This document shows positions 31,030 through 42,167 of a stretch of DNA of 64,000 bases, piece after piece. The position numbers and the translations under genes are program-made. A model generated the notes under the pieces. The model had not been told where the DNA came from and ran no database searches. It saw only the letters and a program-made list of their open reading frames with translations. The DNA lies in the NCBI GenBank assembly GCA_904066235.2, contig CAJFCV020000001.1, positions 1,550,001 through 1,614,000 on the forward strand, given 5' to 3'. Every line of letters begins with the position of its first letter. Position 1 is the first letter of the stretch. The DNA comes from Bursaphelenchus xylophilus. Taxonomy: Eukaryota; Nematoda; Chromadorea; Rhabditida; Aphelenchoididae.

Positions 31030-32050
31030 GGTCTTACAAAAAACGTGAAGGAAAGTGGAAGACTATAACTGCCGGCGGAGGCGGCGCAGGGACTTCGTAT
31101 TTGAAATATGTATTTCTAAAAGACATTAGTTTTTGTTTACAAAATAACACGCTTTTAAAGTGCAAACTGAGGTCGCTACGACCTTCTGAAGTAGAGGCAT
31201 CTCTACCCCGAAAACGAGGTTTTTTCGGTTGGATATGATCGAGAAATTTCGGACTTTTTCGGTTGAAAATCACCAGGAAATGTCGTAGAAGAAAGAAATG
31301 AAATGATAAAAATGTTCACACTATGTATATCCCTACCCTCAAAAAAAATTCTATATTGATGATCTTTAGATAGAAATTTCGAAGAAACCCCAAAAAACCT
31401 CGAAAAATATCCAAATTAGGAAGTCCTCAGGTTTCGATGAAAGTTGCGGTAAATTAAAATTAGAATTTTTATGGCATACTCGAGATTTTCGGCCTACATC
31501 TCACTGAATCTACCGCGATTTTTTGGTTCAAAAAAACTCACTGCACTGTGCACAGCACTGCTCCGCAGCGCCAAAAACGGAGCAAATTTTCACTCCTTCG
31601 CGCCGAGTAGCATCTATAAAAGTTGTACGACGATTTTCCACTACTCCCGGTTTGCTATTGTAAAGTCTACAAATCGTCAAAAATCGATCATTTTTTTGCC
31701 ACTTTCACCTTCAATAAACCCAATAATAACAACGTTTGATAAAACTTTTACCAATTTTATGTCAAAACACAAGTAATAATTCCTATCATCAACACACATA
31801 ACTCTTCGCAATTTGCTCATAAACATGTTTCTATAATACGAATTACTGTGGCATTACAGCCGCCTTCTCCCATCGAAATTGTTGTGTTTCCGGTGATAAA
31901 TTGGGTCGATGATAACGGCGTATCGCCGCTGTTTACTACTGCCAACGAGCGGGTGTACTTTGACCTTTGGAGTTACACTTGATACAAGGTGCCTCAGAAA
32001 AACGTGAAATGTCTGCGTCGTGCGTCACCGCATAAGAAACCTTGTCAAAA
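31030..32050. other. No gene seen
   Basis: Unrecognised A+T-rich DNA. A 101-codon frame at 31471-31776 has no motifs. A TGCACTGTGCACAGCACTG cluster is at about 31541. Confidence 0.4.
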
Positions 32051-32054
32051 TTAT

Positions 32055-32160
32055 GTCGGGCGTAGACTGAAAAATTATTTTTTGTGTTCGGCGGATGTTC
32101 GGCGAAGACTCGGCGGAGACTTGCCGAAGACCTACAATATGACCACTAGGCTATTCCAAA
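32055..32160 (+). repeat. Degenerate 11-bp repeat, related to 59850-59940
   Basis: GTTCGGCGGAT, GTTCGGCGAA, GACTCGGCGGA and GACTTGCCGAA run head to tail and end with GACCTACAATATGAC. A similar array ending GACTTGCAATATGTC is at 59.9 kb. Confidence 0.6.
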
Positions 32161-32306
32161 CCTTAGCTTTCTCAACTGTGAGCTATAGTAACATATCAAA
32201 GTAACATATCAAAGGCCAAAAGCTTGCTGCAAAACCGAAGATCCGTAAGTTTTTACTGGCTATCACTGCTGTGATAGCAGTAAAATACCTCAAAATTGAT
32301 ACGCTA

Positions 32307-32490
32307 TGTCGAAAGGCCCGACAACCCAGTAACGAGACGAGACGCTCAAGAGTCAAGTGATTTATTCAGTGGAAAGGAGGCCTTTTATAGGGAAGCCCCA
32401 CGTAGGAAAGTGCAATCAAATTTGAATAAATGTAGATCGTTCCTCGTGGGAAAGTCCTCTAAGCTCGGTCGTTCCGCCTCACACGCTATG
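32307..32490 (-). mobile_element. LTR fragment, minus orientation
   Basis: Read on the minus strand it has CCCTATAAAAGGCCTCC (TATA box), CACTGAATAAATCACTTG (polyA signal), CGTCTCGTCTCGTTACTGGG and a terminus ending TTTCGACA, so the plus strand starts TGTCGAAA at 32307. It is close to the fragment at 48345-48523 in the opposite orientation. TG...CA termini, TATA and AATAAA together indicate an LTR-retrotransposon LTR. No gag-pol is attached. Confidence 0.72.
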
Positions 32491-32616
32491 ATATCCTAGG
32501 ACCCGATCAATCCTATTGTCTCTACGGGTTCAGCCCCCCACGAAAGGTAGTTCAAACCCCCACTGTTTTGCCCATTTCACACCCCACATAATGAACAAAT
32601 TAGAATAATACAAAAA

Positions 32617-32742
32617 ATGTAAGTGGGGGTTTGATCCACTACGTTGGGGGTTTGATCTAAAACGTAGGGAACTTGACCCAAAACGTAGGGGGCTTTTTCT
32701 AAAACGGAGGGGGCTTGATCTAAAACGTAGGGGGCTTGTGCT
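32617..32742 (+). repeat. Minisatellite, exact 21-bp period
   Basis: AAAACGTAGG-type unit starts fall at 32659, 32680, 32701 and 32722, with diverged units before them. The unit reads AAAACGTAGGGGGCTTGATC plus one base. Confidence 0.85.
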
Positions 32743-32984
32743 GGTCCATACAACTTGGATTAATTCCTTGAAATAAATTTTGGGGTTCAGAATGGACGAG
32801 GGGGGTTGTACTGGGTTATGGGGGGCTAAGCTTGACTGGGGGCTGTACTACCTTAGCCCCATCTCTACTATAAATAAGTTTTGTTTAAACAAAACTTGTC
32901 AACAATAGAAAAGAGACAGACTTTTTAATAAGACTGCGCGCAAAGAAAATTTTTTATGGGAACAACTATGAATCTTGTATATGT

Positions 32985-33056
32985 CATAGAAAAATTTTCC
33001 AAAATTTGGCAAGTTTCTTCAAAATCTGAGCGTCGCACTTAGAGCACTCTCCTGTA
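32985..33056 (+). mobile_element. Family Y right end
   Basis: AAATTTGGCAAGTTTCTTC, AAAATCTGAGCGTCGCACTT and AGAGCACTCTCCTGTAAA form a Y right terminus. Confidence 0.55.
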
Positions 33057-33879
33057 AATTGCTTTTTAACCATTTTTTCGCATTCACCAAGCGCGCAAAA
33101 AACCGCCGAAACCGGGGGTGAAAGTTCATGCCAACACTGTTAATTATTCGCGCCGAAAAAAAGTTGTAATTAAATACGCTTCTGGCGATATATTATGGAA
33201 ATTGAATGGCCTGTCGCCGAGTATTACACGTTTAATTAGTTTCAAACATCAGCCAAGAGGTCATTGCTTCGGCGCGAGTTGTGAGAGCAACTTTTTTTGG
33301 GGGGCTTAGTGGGAAATGGAAGAGGAAAAAAGTCCGTCTGGAGATGACGCGGAATATAATGAAGACAAATAACGGGGAGGTAAAATACGGTGTGTTTTTT
33401 CTGCGAAATTTCTTATTGTAAAAGCTGAAGGTATCAATACATAACAAAGTTACGTTAAATTACTTACTATTGCAAACATAATGATATTATATGTTTTTTA
33501 AAAATATAATGAACCTGGTTTTTTGCAAAAAATTATTTCGCAAATTTCATATAATCCATGTATAAAAGAAAGTAAAATTTAAAACAAAAACAAAACGGTT
33601 TCAACACCGGATGTACGCAAATCGAATTAAAAAATGGAGCCAAGACTTTAAAGATTTGTCACAATTTCGAAGGGCTCAGAGGATTAGGCGGCCGAAACAG
33701 AGATCGCACTTTTGAAAGAATCAGAGTTTAGTTTAGTTTCATATTTTTCATTATACAGCGTATTTAAAACTTCATACAGTTTGATTAAACTTATTTTGAG
33801 CTAAAACGATTTTTTTAATTCTAATGAACCATTAAATTAAAAAAAAAATAAAATTAAATTAAAAAGATCTCAAATATCC

Positions 33880-35500
33880 TCGCAGAAAATCCGTATTTTA
33901 AGACTCAATTTTTTTTTATTCTTTTTAACTACAAAATTTAAAAAAAAAACAAAATCAAAAAAATCGTAAAAACTCCTTGCCGTATTTTGACTTACAATAT
34001 TTTTTTTATTTTTTTAAATAACTGTAAAATTTGAAAAAAACAAAATCAAAAAAATCGTAAAAATTCCTTCCAGAAAGTCCGTATTTTAACTTACAATATT
34101 TTTTTTATTTTTTTTTAATTCGAAAATTATAAAAAAATAGCAAAATTAAAAAAATCCCAAATGGAAATTTATCTTTAGTTTTCAATTTTCGAAAATTAAA
34201 AAACCTATAAACACAAAAAAATAATTTTATCTAATTTCCAAAAATCCCGCGCGGAAAAATCAAATTTTTTTATAATTTTCAATTTTTGAAAATTAAAAAA
34301 ACCCTATAAACACAAAAAAACGAATCTTAATCGAAAAAAACCCTTCCAGAAGGTCCGTATTTCAAGCTACAATATTTTTTTAAAACCATAAAAAATGAAA
34401 AAACTAATTTTATCTAAATTCCAAAAGTCCCGCGCAGAATAATAAAATTTTTTTTTAATTTTCAATTCTTGAAAATTAAGAAAGCCCTATAAACACAAAA
34501 AAGCAATCTTAAAAAAATCACAGAAAAAAATCCCTCCCAGAAAGTCCGTATTTCAAATTACATTAATTTTTTTAAAACTATAAAATAAAAAAAACTAATT
34601 TTATCCATTTCCAAAAATCCCGCGCAGAAAAATTAAAAATTTTTTTTTTAATTTTCGATTTTTAAAAATAAAAATACCCTATAAACACAACAAAAAAATT
34701 TTAAAATCCCAAAAAAAATCCCTCGCAGAAAGTACGTATTTTTTTAGTTATAATTTTTCAAACTTTTTTTAAAATCGAAAAGCACAAAAAACAGTTTGAA
34801 AAATCCCAAAAAAACACTTCCAGAAGGTCCGTATTTCAAGCTACAACAATTTCTGAAGAATTTTTAAGAATTCAAAAGCCCAAAAAACAGTTTTAAAAAT
34901 CCCAAAAACCCCTTCCAGAAGCTCCGTATTTTAATTTGTTATAATTTTAGAAGATTTTTTTAAAATTCAAAAACCCAAAAAACAGTTTTAAAAATCCCAA
35001 AAAAACCCTTCCAGAAGGTCCGTATTTCAAGCTACAACAATTTCTGAAGAATTTTTAAGAATTCAAAAGCCCAAAAAACAGTTTTAAAAATCCCAAAAAC
35101 CCCTTCCAGAAGCTCCGTATTTTAATTTGTTATAATTTTAGAAGATTTTTTTAAAATTCAAAAACCCAAAAAACAGTTTTAAAAATCCCAAAAAAACCCT
35201 TCCAGAAGGTCCGTATTTCAAGCTACAACAATTTCTGAAGATTTTTTAAAAATTCAAAAACCCAAAAAACAGTTTTAAAAATCCCAAAAAACCCCTTCCA
35301 GAAGGTCCGTATTTTAATTTGTTATAATTTTAGAAGATTTTTTAAAAATTCAAAAACCCAAAAAACAGTTTTTTTTAAATCCCAAAAACCCCTTCCAGAA
35401 GGTCCGTATTTTAAGCTACAACAATTTCTGAAGATTTTTTTTTAAATTCAAAGGCCCAAAAAGCAGTTTTTTTTAAATCCCAAAAACCCCTTCCCAGGAG
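33880..35500 (+). repeat. Tandem array, 95-97 bp monomer with dimeric order
   Basis: CAGAAGGTCCGTATTT-type anchors fall at 34821, 34916, 35012, 35107, 35203, 35299 and 35396. Monomers alternate between AAGCTACAACAATTTCTGAAG and AATTTGTTATAATTTTAGAAG types, giving a higher-order period of about 191 bp over part of the array. The 5' part (anchors at 33883, 34071 and about 34342) is older and more diverged. Each monomer also has a CCCAAAAAACAGTTTT block. Confidence 0.85.
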
Positions 35501-35504
35501 TCGA

Positions 35505-36290
35505 AAGTAATTCGCATTCAATTAGACTTGGCCCAATCTCCCTACCGTCGCTGCCCGCTGCGGGCCCTTATAATTTATGCATGGCCTCGCGATATAATCC
35601 CTCCCACTTTTGGGGGCCTGAAACACCGCGCTTCGTGGGCCTACCGTAACGCAATTTTAACACATTAATAATAATGGGCCATTTTGGGGCGCGGGGACAA
35701 AAGGAAAGTAATTTATTTTTTTGGCGACGCCAAAAGTTGCTCTAAATTTATTTATAACGAACAAACGTTTCGTCAGGCCCGGAAACAAGAGAAATTTGGG
35801 AGCGGGAAATTGGCAATTCATGGGGTTTTTCGAAACCGAAATTACAAATGATGCCAAAATGGAGCCCAAGAGGGCTGGTTGCGACCGTGGGACATATATC
35901 TAAAAAATTGTATATGGAAAAATTAATTGCCCAATTTTGGTTTTTTAAGGGCCAAAAACCGTTCAGAAATTTTCTCGCAACACCATGCAAATGTCTCTTT
36001 TTTACATCGGAACTACTAAGGTATAGCATTAACCAAATTTTATATTTTAAGGCTTGCCAATATGCCAGGGTTGACTTTAGCTCAAAACAAAACTGGTAAA
36101 TACTTGGCAAGAATGACTTTTTTTGGGGCGGAAATTATTACATATTCTAAATCAGAAAAGAATTTTTCCGATTTTTCTCGTTCGGTGAGCGGTCGGTTTT
36201 TCCTGGCCACCTATGCCGTTGCGGGCACAAAGGATTTTTCCTGGCCCAGTAGCCAACAATCAAAAAGATTTCATGGTACTAGCAATCAAC
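35505..36290. other. No gene established
   Basis: Overlapping frames on both strands at 35.75-36.11 kb (up to 120 codons) lack motifs. The region leads into the LINE fragment. Confidence 0.4.
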
Positions 36291-36294
36291 GTAA

Positions 36295-36612
36295 GGTCAA
36301 TTCGGAGCGAGTGTCAAATGGCGGTTCGAAAAATCGCTGGAAAGGCTAAGACGCGAGGAAGGAAGATGGGATCAACGACTGATGGAATGGACACCGCCCT
36401 ATAAAGGACCGCTTGGACGCCCCAGACTCAGACGGATTGACGATTTTCGAAACACCATGGCCTGCGATGGAGTGACCCTATACTTACCAGGAAATGGAAT
36501 CCCGGCTGATACACTCCATGATTTTACATGTGAACAACAAACAATCTCTGTAGAACAAAGAAATAGAAAAACGGTCGAACTTTCTGAGCAACCTAAAATA
36601 ATAAAAATTTAG
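36295..36612 (+). pseudogene. Non-LTR retrotransposon polyprotein, C-terminal remnant
   Basis: A 105-codon open stretch after TAA at 36292 reads GASVKWRFEKSLERL, then REEGRWDQRLMEWTPPYKG, then PLGRPRLRRIDDFRN. The arrangement W..R...W.P followed by GRP..R..DD is the characteristic C-terminal segment found after the reverse-transcriptase domain in many LINE-type elements. Everything upstream, including the RT catalytic motifs, is missing, which fits 5' truncation. It ends at TAG (36610-36612), with AATAATAAAAATT just before. Confidence 0.6.
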
Positions 36613-36723
36613 AACACTATTTATTTTGGGACCACAAAGAAAGCAAAGGTAGTCTCAGCTAGGCAAAAAAAAAACAGCCAAAAAATTTTTTTCAAAATTC
36701 TAACAGTTTATGAAAATGCTAGT

Positions 36724-36881
36724 ATAAGTCTGTCGGGAAAATAATGAGAATAATTTCGCTGCCAAAATCACGTCGCTGAAATGAAAAGCAATTTGATTTT
36801 GCCTCAAAACAATTAATTTTCTCAGCGGCGATCACAATTTTCGCTGCGAGATAGTGCTCATTATTTTCCCGACAAACTGAC
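36724..36881 (-). mobile_element. Family A MITE, standard, reverse
   Basis: TIRs are AAGTCTGTCGGGAAAATAATG and TTATTTTCCCGACAAACTGA. The interior holds GTCGCTGAAATGAAAAGC and TTTTCTCAGCGGCGATCAC. Confidence 0.87.
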
Positions 36882-37446
36882 ATCCTCAAAAATATTTTTT
36901 GTAATCTTTTTCACCTACTGTAATGCCCTTTTTAAATAATTTTTTTCTCACTCTCGACTCATGGTCATTGCTCGTTTCTTCGTCGTAAAAACAATCTCTA
37001 CCTCCCGAGATTAGCATAAAATAAAAAAAAAAAAGTTTTTTTTTTGGAGACTGAAATGAGTTTTTGTGGTGCGCATAAAATTTGAATCTATTTTGCTTCC
37101 GACTTTCGTTAAGAGGCCCCCTTTTTTTGGGAATGCCATTAAATAAACGCTGAAACAACGGCGATTGTTCCAAAAAAAGTGAGCGGAAATGTTGGAAATA
37201 ATTGAATTACGGATTTATTTTTGGTTTAAATTTAGAAAAAAAAGTAAAATTAGATAATTTTTATCATTTTTTTATTTAAAAAATATTTAAAAAAAAAATT
37301 TTTTTTCAAAAAAACTTTTTTTTCAGAAAAAAAAATTTGTGGTAAAATACGATCAAGACACTCATAAGAATCCTTATTTTTTCGGATAAAATGCAGAAAA
37401 GTGCTAATTTCAAAAAATATTAATGAAAACTCGCCAAAACTACGAT

Positions 37447-37605
37447 TATCAGTCTGTCCGGAAAATAATGTTGACAATTTCGCTGAGCCAATTGCGTCGC
37501 TGAACCGAAAAACGGTTTGATTTTTTCGCGACACAAATCATTTTCTCGGCGGCGATGACAATTTTCGATGCGACAGAGTGCCCATTATTTTCCCGACAGA
37601 CTGAT
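37447..37605 (-). mobile_element. Family A MITE, standard, reverse
   Basis: The left TIR (ATCAGTCTGTCCGGAAAATA) has one change and the right TIR is perfect. The interior (GCGTCGCTGAACCGAAAAAC, TTTTCTCGGCGGCGATGAC) is standard. Confidence 0.87.
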
Positions 37606-37639
37606 GTTGTATTTAAAATTACTACCCAAAAAATTTTTT

Positions 37640-37960
37640 TAATCACAAAAATCTGTGGTTAATGAAGAAAATCGCTGCGAAGATTAACCGTATTTTAAAA
37701 ATCTTTGTGGAAGCAAAAAATTGAACAAAAAATTTTTTCATCAAAAAAATTTTTTTTGGAAAGTTTTGGCAAGCAAAAGTTTCATGCCTGTTTCTACCAT
37801 ATAAGGTAATGTTTCCACAAAAAATCAATTTTTTCCTTATGAAGCTGGCAAAGATATGGCTAAAAAATGGTTTTTCTCTGACGCTCTCCGCATTTTGCGT
37901 ACTCTCTCGGCAGATCGTTGAATATCTCGGCCGTGCCTTGAATGTGTAAGCCAGAATTTT
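37640..37960 (-). mobile_element. Family Y fragment, reverse
   Basis: AAGTTTCATGCCTGTTTCTAC, AGCTGGCAAAGATATGGC, CTCTGACGCTCTCCGC and TTGAATATCTCGGCCG are reverse Y blocks. Both tips are missing. Confidence 0.55.
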
Positions 37961-37999
37961 TTTTCCGTAGAAATATGTGATTTGAAGACTTTTTCAGCA

Positions 38000-38775
38000 A
38001 AAACAAATTTTCTGCCCTCAGGCCATTTACCTCTTTAGACCTTGATTTTGCAAAAAAATTCTAATTTTTCATTTTCCCGCAAATTCCTACAACTCCCAAA
38101 AACTCGTTATGCATTCCGAAATTACATGCGCAACTACGCCGCACGCCCTTATATGGCCTTTCTTTATTCGAATGACTCCAACAATGGCGCGAATTTTTGG
38201 GGCCGCATTCTCGAACACCGCACAAAAGCGTCGCCGAATTCGGCATCCACCGCGTATGCAGGCCGGCCAAGAGTGCGTATAAGTTACGCAAGCCATTAGG
38301 GCTGCAACAACGGCTCTGCAGCCGAATTTCGTTTCGGCAAATATTGGGTTTATATCTGGAACTGAAGCGCCCTTTTCGGCTCTGCAGAAGCCAGGAGTTC
38401 AGAGAGCAGGAAACAGGGTTTGGAGAGGACAAAGCATTCCGAAAAAAGGTGTTTTATGGAGAAGAAAGAGCGAGAATTACTGTAGAATGGGTGAACTTTC
38501 ATAATGGATAGTTTTAGAGACCCTAAGGGTCAATTTTTGGAACGCTTGGCGGTCCAAAAAGTCTTGACATGCCTTCAATTGGATGGTGCAAAAGGTCAGT
38601 TTTACAGTGCGGAAAACTTGCGACAAAAAGTCTACGTCCGCTCATATGTGTCGACATATAACTTCGCACCTCATAGAAGTATTTGCTTTGGTAAAGTCGG
38701 GGCAGAGTTATGGCTCATCAAAGTTCGCGCAAAAAAGGTTCCGAAAAGACCCTTCAAAAAATTAACTCTGCCCTC
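38000..38775. other. No gene established
   Basis: Frames of 112 codons (38504-38842) and 123 codons on the opposite strand (38061-38432) have no motifs. The former runs into element H. Confidence 0.35.
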
Positions 38776-38778
38776 AGG

Positions 38779-38887
38779 GCCCGTAAACACTTTTGGACGC
38801 CAGATTCTTCTTACACAGCCTGAGGCCTTCACTGTCCACTAGGTCACCAGTATGGATCGCGATCTGCGAAAAAAGTGACTTCCCTTG
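38779..38887. mobile_element. Family H right part
   Basis: CCCGTAAACACTTTTGGA, CCACTAGGTC and CTGCGAAAAAAGTGACTTCC matching H at 1009-1241 are present, ending CTTG and followed by TCA. The left TIR is not visible. Confidence 0.6.
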
Positions 38888-38888
38888 T

Positions 38889-38946
38889 CAGCGGCGATGC
38901 GATTTTCGATGCGACAAAGTGCTCATTATTTTTGCTACAGACTGAT
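38889..38946 (-). mobile_element. Family A 3' part abutting H
   Basis: CAGCGGCGATGCGATTTTCG, GCGACAAAGTGCTCATTATT and a mutated TIR (TTTTGCTACAGACTGATC). The 5' half is replaced by H sequence, suggesting H interrupted this A copy and the other side was then lost. Confidence 0.65.
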
Positions 38947-39446
38947 CATGGGCATTTCCCATATCTCTGGCAATCCGTTGCAACGTGCTCAATTGTTTAC
39001 AACTACACATATGTCTATGTATATATAAGGCAATCGTCTGCATATTCGCTCCAATTGCGTGTGGATGCCAACGAATCGGGTGCCGCTAGCATTTCGATAG
39101 TATAATAATATTTATAGACGGTGTGTAAAATATTCGTTGTTGAAAGCGAAACTTTTCCCGCTGTGGAGCGCCCCGTTTTTTTTGGTAAGATGAGATGCCG
39201 TACATATAAAGTGTTTACTGTTTTCGGGGAATTCGGAAATAATGTAACACAAGGAAATGTGTGCGTCTGGAGAGTTATGCTGTACGAAAGATGCGGAAGG
39301 GGAAACGTCATGTGACTACGGTAATACATAAATATTTGTGTACGTATACAGTGGATGTGGTGGTGAAATTTGAGGGCCAAAAAGAGTGGAAGAGTCCAGT
39401 TTTGAGGGAAAATTTCAAATTGAAAAATTTAAAAAAACAAGAAATT

Positions 39447-39569
39447 TATCAATTTGTCGGGAAAATAATGAACATTTTGACGCATAAAAAAATCACATCG
39501 CCAAAAATGAAATTGCTTTTCAATTTCACTCAGGGAAAATTTGCTCATTATTTTTCCGACAGACCGATA
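39447..39569 (+). mobile_element. Family A MITE, short
   Basis: TCAATTTGTCGGGAAAATAA and CATTATTTTTCCGACAGACC flank a 120-bp copy. The interior has TCACATCGCCAAAAATG and TTGCTTTTCAATTTCACTC. Confidence 0.82.
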
Positions 39570-39624
39570 GAAACCCCACATTTTGATGAAATTTGGCTAT
39601 ATAAGTTTAGTATAGTATAATATA

Positions 39625-39870
39625 ATATTTGCTAACTATAAGACATATACGAGACTCCTAGCTTGCGCTTTGCAGAAACAACCGAGATTTTTAGGCTAAA
39701 AAAGTTGGAAAAATGAGACATTTTTTTGAAAATTTTGGCATGAAAAGTTCCATGCCTATTTCTACCGTGGAGGGTACTGTTTCCACAAAAAAATAATTTT
39801 TCTTTCCGCAGGAAACTGGCAAAATATAAGAGTGAAGATTGTTGGATTTCTCGGCTGCACCTTCTAAGGA
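39625..39870 (-). mobile_element. Family Y right half, reverse
   Basis: ACATATACGAGACTCCTAGC, TTGCGCTTTGCAGAAACAACC, GGCATGAAAAGTTCCATGCC and GAAACTGGCAAAATAT, then GTTGGATTTCTCGGCTGC. Confidence 0.6.
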
Positions 39871-40219
39871 TTCTATAGGAAGAAATGATTGAATTTTTAA
39901 TAATATGACAAGTAACCATGCTATAATACAAAATATATCAAAACTGGCAAACTCCCGGTTCGAAGAGCACGTTGCAAATTCTCCAATGTATTTGTTATTG
40001 ACATATCATCTTGCAACCAACAAATGTCATAAAAAGAAATCCAGAGGAAGTGAATTTAAAAGAAAGCGGAAATATAATATTATTTCGGTATTTCTCTGTA
40101 CGTGTAACATTTCTGAGGAAACTGTTTTGAGCTAAGCGTTCAATTCTAAAGGCATGTAGTGAAAAACGCTTCTTTGGTAAATTTAAAACGCTTTTTTCGG
40201 GAAACAAAACGCTTCCCTT

Positions 40220-40379
40220 ACCAGTTTGTCGGGAAAATAATGAGGGGAATCTCGCTGCGCCAATCCTGTCGCTGAAGTGAAAAACAATTTGATTCTGCCG
40301 CGGCACAGTTCATTTTTTCGGCGGGGATGATTTATTTTCGATGCGACAGAGTGCACATTATTTTCTCGACAAATTGATA
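40220..40379 (-). mobile_element. Family A MITE, standard, reverse
   Basis: ACCAGTTTGTCGGGAAAATA and TTATTTTCTCGACAAATTGA are the ends. The interior contains TCGCTGAAGTGAAAAAC and TTTTTTCGGCGGGGATGA. Confidence 0.85.
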
Positions 40380-40429
40380 TTTTTTAATTTATGGATTCAA
40401 ATAAAAAACCACAAAAAACAGTTTTTTCC

Positions 40430-40640
40430 GCATGAACCTGGCAAATTTATGGCAAAAAAAGTGTTTTCTTTGCGGGATCGCTCTCCGCATTTCGCGTGCT
40501 CTCTCGGACCGTTGAATATCTTGGCTGTAATTGCAAAGCGCGAGCTAAAATTTTCAGCCATTGCAATGTGGGCCACTCGGATGATCTTCGCAAAATTTCA
40601 AAAAAATCGGAGCTTTGCCCTCCGGGAAAATTCCATTTTA
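40430..40640 (-). mobile_element. Family Y left half, reverse
   Basis: GAACCTGGCAAATTTATGGC, CGCTCTCCGCATTTCGCGTG, GTTGAATATCTTGGCTG, CAAAGCGCGAGCTAAAATTT and GTGGGCCACTCGGATG. The left tip has CCTCCGGGAAAATT, also seen at 43990, so a Y subtype exists. Confidence 0.6.
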
Positions 40641-41132
40641 ATTTTGTCAACTCCATTTTTTCGCAAATTAAAAAAAATTCAAAAAATCGCTTTTTTTTAA
40701 ATCCCCGGTCATAGTTCAAAGTCTGAGCTTCCTCCCGCCAATGACGACACCCAAATCCCCTCTACGATTACCACAACAAACACGCCTGAGGGTATGGGAC
40801 CACGCCCCGAAGGAATGAAACATTTATGCGAACCGGGTTTCGCGCTCCAGACGCTTCATTTATAATAAAAATGGGTATGAATGCTAAAGAGGGGCCGTCG
40901 AAGGAAAAGTATATATTTCTTATCCATTTGTAAACATCCTTAAGTAAAAATATTTATAGATCCGCTATGTGGTATATGAGAAAAACAGAAAAAATTAAAT
41001 TTTTATATAATTTGTCTACTTTTCCGAGATTTTTCGCAAAAAATTGTAATAGCATTTTAAACATGATAATTCCCAAAAAAATTTTTTTTTAAATTGAAGT
41101 TTTTTAATTTTTTGATTGAATTTTATTTTTCA

Positions 41133-41275
41133 TATCAGTCTGTCGGGAAAATAATGAGCACAATGCCTTTGCGCCAATCGTGTTGCTGGAGTGAAAAGCA
41201 ATTCGATTTTTTTTCATTTTCTCGGCGACAATCACAATTTTCGATGCGAAAGAATGCCCATTATTTTCCCGACAA
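41133..41275 (-). mobile_element. Family A MITE, standard, reverse
   Basis: The left TIR is perfect after TA. The right TIR ends TTATTTTCCCGACAAAAATA. The interior has TTGCTGGAGTGAAAAGC and TTTTCTCGGCGACAATC. Confidence 0.85.
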
Positions 41276-41299
41276 AAATAAAGCTTTCCGAAAACTTTT

Positions 41300-41760
41300 C
41301 TCCGAAAAGTATCAAAAAGTATCCATGATCATTATGATAAAAAATGATAACTTTTTTCCTAGAACCTCAAAGTAAACTGAAAAGTTTAAAAAGAAGCACT
41401 TCACAAAAAAAATTGAAACATATTTTTCAATTTGGAATTGGATTTTTTAAAATGTTTATTAATTTTTTGATATTTTTCGAAATTTTCAGCTTCAATTTTA
41501 CGGAAATTGCCGGAATTTTTAGTTCGAAAAAGACGAAATTTTAACTTTTTCGGCGCATTCTTTAAATCAGATTTGTTGCCATAAGAGATACAAGATTTTT
41601 TTTCAAAAAACCTCAAAAAGTATCCATGATCATTTTTGACATCTTTTAATAAAAATTAAAAAAAAATAAAAAAATATAGTACATAATTAACAATTCTTAT
41701 CATTTTTTATTCATATCCATTCAAGATTTTTTTCAAAAATCTCAAAAAGTATCCGTGATA
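41300..41760 (+). repeat. Family K repeats
   Basis: AAAAAGTATCCATGATCAT occurs at 41314 and 41615, and AAAAAGTATCCGTGATACTT at 41744. CAAGATTTTTTTTCAAAAA precedes the last two at similar spacing. Confidence 0.55.
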
Positions 41761-41899
41761 CTTATTAAAAAAACAAAAATTTTTTTACCATTTTTCCAAC
41801 ATATACAATATCCAAAAAAACTTGAAAAATTTTCCAACAAAAAAATAAAAAAAAATAGTTACAGTACCCCTCAATTAAAACCGAGAACAATAAAAACGC

Positions 41900-42097
41900 A
41901 TGGGACCGCTGATATTTGCCCAATATAACCTCGAGAGAACCTTGTGCGACAAATTTTTGATTAACCGAATCGTTGTTATCCCGGGGCTCCGTAAACAATA
42001 TCGGATAAAACGGGAGGAGCTGGACAAACACGGCCGCCGCGCTTCAGACATGCTAAACGTCCCTGACATTTCGACGTGCAATTTGAACAAATATTAG
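41900..42097 (+). CDS. Possible protein-coding fragment, 65 codons
   Basis: The frame starts MGPLIFAQYNLERTLCDKF and later reads RKQYRIKREELDKHGRRAS. The charge pattern and helix-like heptads look more protein-like than neighbouring frames. No family was recognised. It lies 70 bp before the FLYWCH element and might be part of a related decayed transposon gene, which is inference. Confidence 0.2.
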   Translation: MGPLIFAQYNLERTLCDKFLINRIVVIPGLRKQYRIKREELDKHGRRASDMLNVPDISTCNLNKY

Positions 42098-42167
42098 AGC
42101 ATATAATTTACTAAATTTCTTGTGTTTTCAAAATTTAAAGGGAATCATGGTAAAATACGGAGACCCA

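Noticed and set aside
33880..35500. CRISPR array
   Set aside because: The repeats are about 95-bp contiguous tandem monomers with no unique spacers, in a eukaryotic context.
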